DNA of 64,000 nucleotides from positions 1-64,000 of the forward strand of contig JAWKPM010000001.1 of assembly GCA_041390625.1 (NCBI GenBank). Direction: 5' to 3'. A program made the translations under genes and the position numbers. Below are positions 16,906 through 24,951 of the stretch, in pieces (position 1 is the stretch's first letter; each line of letters opens with the position of its first letter). Under the pieces are notes generated by a model that saw only the letters and a list, made by a program, of their open reading frames with translations, had not been told where the DNA came from and searched no databases. The DNA comes from RBC038 sp041390625. GTDB taxonomy: Bacteria; Chloroflexota; Dehalococcoidia; UBA2979.

Positions 16906-17673
16906 CTAGGCGGGGCTGGCGGGCGGGGTGATGCGAATGACGGGCGGCGGGAAGGCCGGGGGTTCGTAGCCCTCGGGAACGGCCTCGATGAGCGCCCGCA
17001 CCTCGTCCCACGGCGGCGCCTGCACCCAGCGGCCGCCAAACCAGCGGGTGAGGCGAAACGAGCCGGGGATCCAGGAGAGCGTGCCGTCCTTCTGGCGATA
17101 GCTTGAGCGAAGGGACGGCGTGTTGTGGCTGCGGATGACGCCAGTGGAGGCCCACATGCCACGCTCGGCGGGGTAGGCCCAGTAGCCGTAGCGTCCTCTA
17201 TAGGAGAGGCGGCGCCCCCGGTACTCGGGGACGATCTCCCACTCATAGCTCGCATAGATGTGATCCGCGAGGGGACCGCCGAAGTGGTACTCCGGCATGC
17301 GGAAGCCACCTCGGTCGTAGGTCGCCAGACTGAAGTAGGTCACGGAACCGTTCTCGCCCTCGATGCCGGTCAGGGCCACCCAGGCACGATCGGTGCCGGA
17401 CTCGAAGTGGCGGAGCATCAGGTCGAGGTCCAAGTCGGGGTGGAGGCGGTCGCGGACGGCGAGCAACTCCTGGACGGACTCGAACACGTCGGTGTTGATG
17501 GCGCCCGGACCGCTCTCGCGGTCGTCGGGGACTTCGACGAGGTAGCCGTTCGTGATGTAGAGCAGCTCGGAGTAGTAGATGGGACTGACGAGGCGCCGCA
17601 GGACGTGCCAGAGCGCGCCACGCACCCCGAGGAACGTGGCGAGATGCCGGATGCGGGTCAGTCGCGCATCCAT
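16906..17673 (-). CDS. divergent GNAT-like protein, paralog C
   Basis: A 255-aa copy closest to B: RHLATFLGVRGALWHVLRR, VSPIYYSELLYITNGYLVEV, DDRESGPGAINTDV, EYHFGGPLADHIYASYEWEI, VPEYRGRRLSYRGRY, IRSHNTPSLRSSY and TRWFGGRWVQAPPWDE. The ATG at 17673 has GGAGGAGG about 9 nt upstream, the best ribosome-binding site of the three, suggesting that this is the first gene of the tandem run. It is divergent from the IscA-type gene at 17853. Confidence 0.78.
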   Translation of the reverse strand: MDARLTRIRHLATFLGVRGALWHVLRRLVSPIYYSELLYITNGYLVEVPDDRESGPGAINTDVFESVQELLAVRDRLHPDLDLDLMLRHFESGTDRAWVALTGIEGENGSVTYFSLATYDRGGFRMPEYHFGGPLADHIYASYEWEIVPEYRGRRLSYRGRYGYWAYPAERGMWASTGVIRSHNTPSLRSSYRQKDGTLSWIPGSFRLTRWFGGRWVQAPPWDEVRALIEAVPEGYEPPAFPPPVIRITPPASPA

Positions 17674-17852
17674 GGGTTCGGCCTCCTCCCCCTCGTTATC
17701 ATCGGCAGCGCTGCTGTACGAGGGCTGAACGGCCCGGTGCGTTCGATTCCAACTGCGTTGCAGCCTTCGCCTGCGGGCGGGACCTGCTAGAGTAGGTGCA
17801 CCAATTGGCGCGCCCGATTGCGCGGCGCGACACGAATGAAGGGTTGAACCGC

Positions 17853-18185
17853 ATGCTTGTCTCCGTCAGCGACAAGGCGGCCGAGCGCCTGACCGGCATC
17901 CTGAGCGACCAGGCCAGCGAGAACGAGGGCCTGCGCATCCTGGCGCAGGGCGGCGGCTGCGCCTGCAGCGGCGGCTCGTTCGCGATGGGCATCGACGCGG
18001 CGCGCGCGGACGACCAGGTCCTCGACATCTCGGGCGTGCGCCTGATCGTCGACCCGGTCTCGGCGCTGCAGCTCGACGGAGCCTCGATCGACTTCGTCGA
18101 GGAGGTCATGCGGACCGGCTTCACCATCGACGCGCCGAACGCGGCCGCGGGCGGCGCCTGCGGCTGTGGCGGCGGCGGCCACTAA
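17853..18185 (+). CDS. A-type iron-sulfur carrier (HesB/IscA family)
   Basis: A 110-aa protein with the HesB/IscA fold: MLVSVSDKAAERLTGILSDQ at the start, then LRILAQGGGCACSGGSF. Cysteines occur in the GGGCAC loop and in the C-terminal GGACGCGGGGH, so it has ligands for an Fe-S cluster, though the spacing departs slightly from classical IscA. ATG 17853 is chosen over an in-frame upstream start because family members begin here. A long perfect hairpin follows at 18201-18228. Confidence 0.85.
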   Translation: MLVSVSDKAAERLTGILSDQASENEGLRILAQGGGCACSGGSFAMGIDAARADDQVLDISGVRLIVDPVSALQLDGASIDFVEEVMRTGFTIDAPNAAAGGACGCGGGGH

Positions 18186-18200
18186 GCCAGCAACTCGATG

Positions 18201-18228
18201 TTCGGGCGCCGGACATCCGGCGCCCGAA
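18201..18228. terminator. hairpin terminator after IscA-type gene
   Basis: A perfect 13-bp inverted repeat (TTCGGGCGCCGGA and its complement) with a nominal 2-nt loop, so the last base pairs would open in RNA. It begins 15 bp after the stop codon. Confidence 0.7.
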
Positions 18229-18274
18229 CCGCTCCCACCGCCGCCGGGGGTTCGATGCTGCTCGTTGAGCCTCG

Positions 18275-18877
18275 ATGATCGACGCCCTGCACGACTGGCT
18301 GGTGGCCTGGGCCGACAGCGATGCCGGCCCTGCTGCGCTGTTTGGACTGAGCGCGGCGGAGTCGGTCTTCTTCCCACTGCCTCCGGACCCGCTGCTCATC
18401 GCCCTCGGGCTGCGACACCCCGTCAACGCGCTCTGGTACGCGCTGATCACGACAGCCGGCTCCGTGCTGGGCGCGCTGATCGGGCACTGGCTGGGACGGC
18501 GCTTCGGGCGGCCGCTCCTCGAGCGCCTGCATGCGAAGTACCTCGATCGCGTCGAGGCGCTGTTCGTTCGGCACGGATTCGCGGCGATCTTCATCGCGGC
18601 ACTGACACCGATCCCCTACAAGGTCTTCACGATCGCAGCCGGCGCGTTCGGCATCTCGCGCACCCCGTTCTTGATCGCCTCGATCGTGGGACGGGGGGCG
18701 CGCTTCTTCCTCGTGGGCGCGCTCATCTTCATCTGGGGCGACCGCTTCCAGACGTTCCTCGATGAGCGCTTCGACCTCGTGATGATGGCGATGGGGCTCA
18801 TGGTCATCGCGGCGATCTTCGTCTGGTACGGCTGGTCGAAGTACAACGGCCGAGGGACGACGGAGATCGCGAAGTAG
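18275..18877 (+). CDS. VTT-domain (DedA/YqaA-like) membrane protein
   Basis: A 200-aa polytopic membrane protein with the VTT/SNARE-associated fold. The re-entrant segment ESVFFPLPPDPLLIALG, the TTAGSVLGALIGHWLGRRFG loop, and ALTPIPYKVFTIAAGAF fit the YqaA branch, which is implicated in lipid scrambling or membrane homeostasis. About five hydrophobic segments are present; the tail is short and hydrophilic. Start ATG 18275 follows GAGCC. Probably monocistronic. Confidence 0.85.
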   Translation: MIDALHDWLVAWADSDAGPAALFGLSAAESVFFPLPPDPLLIALGLRHPVNALWYALITTAGSVLGALIGHWLGRRFGRPLLERLHAKYLDRVEALFVRHGFAAIFIAALTPIPYKVFTIAAGAFGISRTPFLIASIVGRGARFFLVGALIFIWGDRFQTFLDERFDLVMMAMGLMVIAAIFVWYGWSKYNGRGTTEIAK

Positions 18878-19066
18878 CCTCGGACCTCGGTCGTCGCCCC
18901 CCTCGAACGTCGAGGGCGGACGGCCTCCCCCCTCGTCACCGGCGGATGTAAGGTGATGGAATCCCGAAGTAGCGGCGTCGAGCGGGCGCCCACGGACTCG
19001 AGATCTCACGACACGGCATCGATGGCAGCGCCGGCGCGCGAAGGCCGGCTGTGGAGGGGAAACGTC

Positions 19067-19912
19067 ATGGGCAAGCTGGACGGCAAGGTCGCGGTGGTGA
19101 CCGGCGCGAGCCGCGGCATCGGGCAGGCGATCGCCGAGCTCTTTGCCTCGGAAGGCGCCAAGGTCGTCGGTGCGGCGCGCACGGTGAACGAGGGCGACCA
19201 CCGCATGCTCGAGGGGTCGCTGACCCGCACGGTCGAGCTGATCAAGCAGGTCGGTGGCGAGGCGATCGGCGTGCAGGCCAACGTCTCCGAAGAGGACGAC
19301 TGCTACCGGCTGATCGAGGAGGCCAAGAACGCCTTCGGGCCGGTCGACATCCTCGTGAACAACGCGGCGCTGAACTACTACATCCCGATCGTCGACTACC
19401 CGACGAGCCGCTGGGTGCGGTCGTTCGCGGTGAACGTGCACGGGCCGTTCATGCTCGCGAAGGCCGTGCTGCCGGACATGATCGAGCGCGGGTCCGGGGC
19501 GATCATCAACATCTCCTCGGGCGCGGCGATCGGCCCGGGCCGCGGCCCGTACGACAGCCACGGGACCGGCGGCACGATGTACGGCGCGACGAAGGCGGCG
19601 CTCGAGCGCATGACGCAGGGGCTCGCGCAGGAAGTGCACGAGCACGGGATCACCGTGGCGGCATTCTCGCCCTCGCAGGTGGTGCCGACGCCGGGCACCG
19701 TGTTCCACAAGCTCGTCGAGGGCATGGACGACCCGCGCGGCGAGCCGCCGCTGATGATGGCGCGCGCCGCGCTCCTGCTGGCCAGCGAGCCCCAGGAGAA
19801 GGTCAACGGCCGCGTGACCTACAGCCAGCAGATCCTCAAGGAGTTCGGCTGGATCGAGGATGCGAAGGGCACCGGTGTCGACCGCCCGGGCTCGGGCTAC
19901 TCGCAGATCTAG
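19067..19912 (+). CDS. short-chain dehydrogenase/reductase
   Basis: A 281-aa SDR. The cofactor loop TGASRGIGQAIAELF at residues 12-26, NNAAL, and the catalytic NISSG serine with Tyr172-x3-Lys176 (MYGATKAAL) are intact. The basic residue after the first glycine (ASR) favours NADP. Substrate unknown. ATG 19067 is preceded by GGAGGGG; residues encoded upstream are not conserved-looking. Followed after 45 bp by an MFS exporter. Confidence 0.9.
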   Translation: MGKLDGKVAVVTGASRGIGQAIAELFASEGAKVVGAARTVNEGDHRMLEGSLTRTVELIKQVGGEAIGVQANVSEEDDCYRLIEEAKNAFGPVDILVNNAALNYYIPIVDYPTSRWVRSFAVNVHGPFMLAKAVLPDMIERGSGAIINISSGAAIGPGRGPYDSHGTGGTMYGATKAALERMTQGLAQEVHEHGITVAAFSPSQVVPTPGTVFHKLVEGMDDPRGEPPLMMARAALLLASEPQEKVNGRVTYSQQILKEFGWIEDAKGTGVDRPGSGYSQI

Positions 19913-19957
19913 CCTCGTGCGGCCGGCGCCTCGGGCGTCGAAGGCAGGAGCGTCGAT

Positions 19958-21604
19958 ATGGCCGCAGGTGGTGGTCCTCCGATGAACGCACCGGTCGAGG
20001 TGGGCGACACCTCGCGGCGGATCGTCATGCTCGGCACGCTGTCAGCGCTCTTCCTCGCGGCCCTCGACCAGACGGTCGTAGCGACGGCGTTCCCTCGGAT
20101 CGTCGGCGAGCTCGACGGGCTGGGGCTGCTGCCGTGGGTGTTCACGGCGTACCTGCTGGCCTCGACCTCGATCGTGCCGATCGCGGGGAAGCTGGGGGAC
20201 CAGTTCGGGCGCAAGCCGCTCTTCCTCGCGGCGATCGCGATCTTCCTCGGCGGATCATTCGCCTCGGGAGCGGCGCAGACGATGCTCCAGCTCGTGATCT
20301 TCCGCGGGGTGCAGGGCGTGGGCGGCGGGATGCTGTTCGCGACGGCATTCGCGGTCGTCGGTGACCTCTACGCCCCCCTCGAGCGCGGGCGGATCCAGGG
20401 GCTCTTCGCTGCGATGTTCGGCTTCTCCTCGGTGATCGGCCCAAGCCTCGGTGGGTGGATCACCGAGAGCGCGAGCTGGCGCTGGGTGTTCTACGTCAAC
20501 GTGCCGGTGGGGGCCGTCGCCCTCGCGACCGTCTGGTTCGGGATGCCGTGGGTGCGCCCGACCGGGCGTCGAGCGGCCCTCGACCTGCCGGGCGCGGCGC
20601 TGCTCATCGGGACGCTGGTGCCGCTGCTACTGGCACTCACCTGGGGCGGTGACCGCTACGAATGGACCTCGCCGCAGGTGATCGGGCTGCTGGCGGCCTC
20701 GGCCCTCGGGCTGCCGCTGTTCCTGCTGGCGGAGCGCCTGGCCGAGGAGCCCGTGCTGCCGCTGCACCTCTTTCGGAACCGCACCTTCCTCGTGACCAGC
20801 GCCGTCGTCTTCCTCCTCGGGGCCGGCATGTTCGGCGCGATCACGATGATCCCGACGTTCCTGCAGGGTGTGCGCGGCGAAGGCGCGCGCGCGGCCGGTA
20901 CGTGGATGACACCGCTCACGCTCTCGCTGTCCGGGAGCGCGATGATCGGTGGACAGATCATGTCGAGGACCGGGAAGTACAAGGTCCTCGTGGTGGCGAG
21001 CCTGGCGCTGATGGTCCTCGGGATGGGGCTGCTCAGTCAGCTGCACGCCGACACGGCGATGTGGGAGCTCGTGCTGGCGATGGTGATCGTGGGCATGGGC
21101 ATCGGGATGACGATGCCGATCTTCACGGTGATCGTGCAGAACGCGCTGCCGTTCCAGTTCATCGGCGTCGCGACCTCGAGCGTGCAGTTCTTCCGGCAGG
21201 TGGGCGGCACCGTCGGCGTCGCGGTGTTCACGGGCATCATGATCCATCGATTCCGGGACGGGGTGGCCGAGGTCGCCTCGAGCGCGCCGGTCTTCGTCGA
21301 GCGCGCGGACTCGCTGCTGAACCGACAGGGCGTCGAACAGCTGCGGACGGCGTACGAGGCGGCCCCAAGCGCGGGTGCGCCTTCGTTTGATGCGGTGCTG
21401 GCACTGACGCGCGTGGAGCTGGCGGACGCGATCGGCCTCGTCTTCCTGATCGCGAGCGTGGTGGTGGCGGCCGGCTGGGTGCTCTCGTGGCTGCTGCCGG
21501 AGCTGGAGCTGCAGTCGGTGTCGCCGATGGAGCGCATGCGCCAGCAGGCGGGCGGAGGCGCCTCGCCAGGCGCGCAGGGTGCGTCGGCTCCCGGCGGCGG
21601 ATAG
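19958..21604 (+). CDS. MFS exporter, DHA2 (EmrB/QacA) family
   Basis: A 548-aa drug:proton antiporter-like protein with about 14 hydrophobic segments. Signatures are LDQTVVATAFPRIVGEL in TM1, GKLGDQFGRKPLF between TM2 and TM3, and the TM5 motif GPSLGGWITESASWRWVFYV. The C-terminus is a Gly/Ala-rich tail. ATG 19958 has AGGAG 8 nt upstream. Likely exports amphipathic compounds; the actual substrate cannot be told. Confidence 0.92.
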   Translation: MAAGGGPPMNAPVEVGDTSRRIVMLGTLSALFLAALDQTVVATAFPRIVGELDGLGLLPWVFTAYLLASTSIVPIAGKLGDQFGRKPLFLAAIAIFLGGSFASGAAQTMLQLVIFRGVQGVGGGMLFATAFAVVGDLYAPLERGRIQGLFAAMFGFSSVIGPSLGGWITESASWRWVFYVNVPVGAVALATVWFGMPWVRPTGRRAALDLPGAALLIGTLVPLLLALTWGGDRYEWTSPQVIGLLAASALGLPLFLLAERLAEEPVLPLHLFRNRTFLVTSAVVFLLGAGMFGAITMIPTFLQGVRGEGARAAGTWMTPLTLSLSGSAMIGGQIMSRTGKYKVLVVASLALMVLGMGLLSQLHADTAMWELVLAMVIVGMGIGMTMPIFTVIVQNALPFQFIGVATSSVQFFRQVGGTVGVAVFTGIMIHRFRDGVAEVASSAPVFVERADSLLNRQGVEQLRTAYEAAPSAGAPSFDAVLALTRVELADAIGLVFLIASVVVAAGWVLSWLLPELELQSVSPMERMRQQAGGGASPGAQGASAPGGG

Positions 21605-21607
21605 ACT
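21602..21607 (+). promoter_or_regulatory. -10 element for leaderless PAC2 gene
   Basis: TAGACT ends 8 nt before the ATG at 21616 with no room for a ribosome-binding site, suggesting a leaderless message. It overlaps the end of the MFS gene. Confidence 0.45.
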
Positions 21608-21615
21608 CAAGGACT

Positions 21616-22518
21616 ATGCACGAAGCAGTTCGCATCGATGGCGAGATTCGCCGCCTCGACAATCCCGTGCTCGTGGCCTCGTTCTCCGGCTGGAGCGACA
21701 GCGGGGGCGCGGCGAGCGCGACGATGGAATACCTGATCGCGGAGTGGAACGCGTCGCCGCTGGCGCATCTCGACTCCGAGGCGTTCTACGACTTTACGGT
21801 GCAGCGCCCGCGCGTCCGCCTCGAGGACGGCGAGCGCGTGCTCGACTGGCCCGAGAACAAGCTGTACGTCGCCCGGCCGCCGGGGGCGAGCCGCGACTTC
21901 GTGCTCCTCGACGGGGTCGAGCCGCACCTGCGCTGGCGCACGTTCAACCTCGCGATCGAGGAGCTGATGCGCGAGCTGGGGGTGGAGACGTCGATCACCC
22001 TCGGGGCGCAGCCGGCCGGGGTGCCGCACACGCGGCCGTTGCCGGTGAACCTCTCGGCTTCGCACCCGGACTTCGAGGACATCTTCAAGCTGAAGGCGCC
22101 GGCCTCGAGGTACCAGGGCCCGACGGGCATCGTCGGGGTCATGAACCTGCACCACCGGAACCTCGGGTGGCGGAACGCGAGCCTGTGGGGCCTGGTGCCG
22201 CACTACCTGACCCTCGGGCCGAACCCGAACGCGATGCTGTCGCTGGTGCGCACCCTCGACGTCGGATTCGGGCTGCAGACGTCGACGACGCAGCTGCAGG
22301 CGCGCATCGAGGAGTTCGCCGGGCAGGTGGCGCAGGCGCTGCGCCAGTCGCCCGAGGCGGCAGGTTACGTCACCCAGCTCGAGGAGCAGTACGACGAGGA
22401 GCGCCCGGCGGCCCCGCTCGCGGCGGAGGAGCCGGCGTCCGAGGAACTGCCCGCGACCGAGGACATCCTCAACGACCTCGAGAAGTTCTTCCGCGAGCAG
22501 CAAGGCCCGAACAGCTAA
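21616..22518 (+). CDS. PAC2-family protein (proteasome assembly chaperone-like)
   Basis: A 300-aa PAC2 (COG2047-type) protein. It begins MHEAVRIDGEIRRLDNPVLV, has ASFSGWSDSGGAASATMEYL, then LGAQPAGVPHTRPLPV and the GPTGIVGVMN loop. PAC2 proteins co-occur with proteasomes in actinobacteria and archaea, and in bacteria lacking them their role is unclear. An Anbu peptidase is encoded 7 kb upstream, which may be relevant. The C-terminal 60 residues are acidic and likely flexible. Confidence 0.88.
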   Translation: MHEAVRIDGEIRRLDNPVLVASFSGWSDSGGAASATMEYLIAEWNASPLAHLDSEAFYDFTVQRPRVRLEDGERVLDWPENKLYVARPPGASRDFVLLDGVEPHLRWRTFNLAIEELMRELGVETSITLGAQPAGVPHTRPLPVNLSASHPDFEDIFKLKAPASRYQGPTGIVGVMNLHHRNLGWRNASLWGLVPHYLTLGPNPNAMLSLVRTLDVGFGLQTSTTQLQARIEEFAGQVAQALRQSPEAAGYVTQLEEQYDEERPAAPLAAEEPASEELPATEDILNDLEKFFREQQGPNS

Positions 22519-22549
22519 GCCACGCCTCGGGTGCCCGTCCGGCCTCGAA

Positions 22550-22876
22550 TTACGTCATCGGCGAGAAGTCGGTCGGGCGCAGCAGGTCCGAGCGGATGCG
22601 CGTGGTAAGCGGCCCGCCCTCCTCGGAGGCGGCGCGGGCGCGCTGCCAGTCGGGGTCGGCGCTGAAGGCGGCCCACTGGGCGTCACGCTCGGTCATGTTC
22701 TCGTAGGCCATGAGGTAGACGAGCTCGTTGGTCCAGCCGCCGTGGGCGTAGGTCCAGAAGCCGACGACGCGCAGGCCGTGCTTCGCGAAGAGGCCCATGG
22801 TGTGCTCGCGGAAGCGGGTCTGGAGGGCGGCCATCTTGCCGGGCGCGGCCTCGTAGGTGCGGAGCTCGTAGATCAT
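22550..22876 (-). CDS. NIPSNAP-family protein
   Basis: A 108-aa ferredoxin-like-fold protein. MIYELRTYEAAPGKMAALQTRF, the HTMGLFAKHGLRVVGFW segment and LVYLMAYENMTERDAQWAAF are typical of the NIPSNAP family, whose bacterial function is mostly unknown. ATG 22876 has GAGGGAG 6 nt upstream. Convergent with the PAC2 gene, with no terminator between. Confidence 0.88.
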   Translation of the reverse strand: MIYELRTYEAAPGKMAALQTRFREHTMGLFAKHGLRVVGFWTYAHGGWTNELVYLMAYENMTERDAQWAAFSADPDWQRARAASEEGGPLTTRIRSDLLRPTDFSPMT

Positions 22877-23033
22877 CGTGACTCCCTCGATACAGCGCGC
22901 GACCGTCGGGCGTTCGTCGCGTCGGGTGCGCGGGGGAGTCTAGCGAAGCGAGACGGGTCGAGGGTGGCGCAGGCAGTCGAGGGGGCACGCTTCCCCGACA
23001 GTGGGGAGCGTTGATAGACTGCCGGTTCGATGC

Positions 23034-23109
23034 AGGAGTGTAGCTCAGCTGGTAGAGCAACGGTCTCCAAAACCGTCGGTCGGGGGTTCGAGTCCCTCCA
23101 CTCCTGCCA
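23034..23109 (+). tRNA. tRNA-Trp (CCA)
   Basis: Acceptor AGGAGTG/CACTCCT, loop CTCCAAA with anticodon CCA, TTCGAGT T-loop, encoded CCA end. A -10-like TAGACT (23015-23020) lies 13 bp upstream. First of a Trp-Leu-Cys cluster. Confidence 0.95.
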
Positions 23110-23120
23110 GCTGAATTCGT

Positions 23121-23207
23121 GCCCAGGTGGTGGAACTGGCAGACACGCTGTCTTGAGGGGGCAGTGCTCGTAAGGGCGTATGAGTTCGAGTCTCATCCTG
23201 GGCACCA
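23121..23207 (+). tRNA. tRNA-Leu (GAG)
   Basis: An 87-nt class II tRNA with a long variable arm, acceptor GCCCAGG/CCTGGGC, anticodon loop TTGAGGG (anticodon GAG) and encoded CCA. Confidence 0.95.
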
Positions 23208-23291
23208 CACACCGCCATCGATGCCGTCGTTCGTGACTCCCGCCCTCGAGGGCCGCGCGTGCGCCTCGAGGGTGACGGCCGGAGGGCACCG

Positions 23292-23367
<76 letters not shown>

Positions 23368-23413
23368 TTCCGAATCTGAAACGTCCCTCCCCGCCCCGCA
23401 CCACTTTCGCAGT

Positions 23414-23433
23414 TGGCGACATTTTGGCGACAT
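23414..23433 (+). repeat. left arm-type repeats TGGCGACAT x2
   Basis: Two copies of TGGCGACAT at 23414-23422 and 23425-23433, 11 bp apart start to start, 47 bp inside attL. The same word in the same orientation is paired near attR, as expected for integrase or Xis arm sites. Confidence 0.7.
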
Positions 23434-23501
23434 CGGTGCTGTCGAGTCCGAACAGTAGCTAGTCCGGCACTCGGCGGTTGTATTTGGGAGAGCAGCGAGC
23501 A

Positions 23502-23903
23502 ATGAGAGCGCTCGTTCAGCTAGTGGCGGATGAACTCACGGGGGCGCCGGAGCGCGCAGTACGCGGCATCCTCCGGCAAGTCTGGTTCGACCGCCTGCCG
23601 GTCAGCCGTGACAACCTCAATGTGGTCTTCATCATGGAGATCGACGCGGAGGATGCGGGCCAGCAGGTCGAGTTCTTCCTCAGGACGGTCTCGCCGGACG
23701 GCCAGGAGACCGAGACAGCGCATCATTCGACAACGTTGCCCGAGTACCGTAGAGCGATGCAGGACTGGACTCCGGTGTTCCAGCATGGCCCGGCCACGTT
23801 GCCGCAGAGTGGGACGTACGAGTTTCGACTGATCGTCGAAGGCTCGGTGCGAGCTGTCGCGAAGTTGGAGCTTGTCCCTCGTGGGCGGGTGGAAAACGGA
23901 TAG
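23502..23903 (+). CDS. hypothetical beta-rich protein
   Basis: A 133-aa protein, first gene of the element. Alternating beta segments (LNVVFIMEIDA, QVEFFLRTVSPDG) and the late LPQSGTYEFRLIVEGSVRAVAKLELVP resemble small beta-sandwich proteins such as the DUF6941 type; this is a weak impression. Start ATG 23502 has GGGAGAG about 10 nt upstream; an in-frame TTG at 23478 is the alternative. No function can be assigned. Confidence 0.6.
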   Translation: MRALVQLVADELTGAPERAVRGILRQVWFDRLPVSRDNLNVVFIMEIDAEDAGQQVEFFLRTVSPDGQETETAHHSTTLPEYRRAMQDWTPVFQHGPATLPQSGTYEFRLIVEGSVRAVAKLELVPRGRVENG

Positions 23904-24060
23904 CAACGTCGATCCGTTCGATCACCACTTCCCAACCTCCCTCAGAGCCGGTGTCACTCACGGTTTCCGCCTATCTCGCCATGCGTCTCGCCTTCCATGT
24001 TAACTCCGGCGACTTCATCCCGATTCGCGGTAACATCGTGGCGAACGGAGTCATATCTGA

Positions 24061-24507
24061 ATGAACACACGCCACGAACGATTCATCGAAGCCAAGGTCG
24101 AGGGCGCGTCACACACCGATGCAGCCAAGGCCGCTGGATACTCCCCCAGGACAGCCGGGCAGCAGGGGCACACGCTCTTTAAGAACCCTGAGATCAGGGC
24201 TGAGATCGATCGCCGGCTCAGTGCCGCGATGAGAGAGTCCGGAGCGTCACCTGTCGAAGCCTATGCGGCCCTCAAGCGTGCCTATGAGGATGAGGCCCGC
24301 TCCGTCCGTGCACCCGCCGTACGGGCCGCAGAGATCGTTCTGAAGGCAAGTGGTGAGCTCGGTCCTGAGTCCGTCACACAGGTGAACCTGCACACTCCGC
24401 TGATCGTCGGTGCGGAGTCTCTGACCATCGAAGAGTTGGAGGCCCTGGCCGTTCGTGTGGGGGCCGGCGAAGCACTCCCGGCAGGGCTTCTACCCGAGGC
24501 CGACTAA
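24061..24507 (+). CDS. terminase small subunit-like protein
   Basis: A 148-aa protein with an N-terminal helix-turn-helix of the Terminase_2 kind: RHERFIEAKVEGASHTDAAK, AGYSPRTAGQQGHTLFKNPE. TerS binds phage DNA ends for packaging. No large terminase subunit is encoded nearby. An orphan TerS in an integrated element is a known hallmark of phage satellites that redirect a helper phage's packaging. The remainder of the protein is helical and acidic. ATG 24061 follows GGAG by 11 nt. Confidence 0.72.
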   Translation: MNTRHERFIEAKVEGASHTDAAKAAGYSPRTAGQQGHTLFKNPEIRAEIDRRLSAAMRESGASPVEAYAALKRAYEDEARSVRAPAVRAAEIVLKASGELGPESVTQVNLHTPLIVGAESLTIEELEALAVRVGAGEALPAGLLPEAD

Positions 24508-24569
24508 CTCAAGTCTTGCCCTGACGGTGCTCGAGTAGAGCGCTCCACAACACCCCTCGAACGGCCTCA

Positions 24570-24590
24570 ATGTCGCCAGAAATGTCGCCA
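24570..24590 (-). repeat. inverted-orientation TGGCGACAT pair
   Basis: ATGTCGCCA at 24570-24578 and 24582-24590, the reverse complement of the arm-type repeat, spaced 12 bp. It lies 1.2 kb inside the left end, in the gap after the TerS-like gene. Confidence 0.65.
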
Positions 24591-24951
24591 GAACGGCGTT
24601 TGGGCCACTTCTCAGATTCAAGCACTGCCCGTGGCAGAGGTCGTCAGATTCTCCACCGTCTTGTTTGAGGTGTGCCGGGGACGCTCTGTTCTGCGGGTGA
24701 GACGCCCTAACGCGAGGACTTCTCCGCCAGCCGGCGCGAACTGTCGAGGAGAGACGGCCCACCCCCAGGGGGACTACCGCACCACCCCTCCCCCGTCGTG
24801 CGGAAACCGGGTTAGGTTCGCTTTGCTGGGGGATTGGAGTCCCGTGACCCGAAATCCACCGCAGCGCAGTGTGACAGCCCTCTCGTTATGTGGCGGATGG
24901 AGTCCGTCGGTCAGGGGACGCGTCCCACCTGGCGTTGGTAGCCTCGGGGCG

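Noticed and set aside
18900..18916. Short inverted repeat CCCTCGA-N3-TCGAGGG as terminator
   Set aside because: Only 7 bp and made of the abundant genome word CCTCG; chance occurrence is likely.
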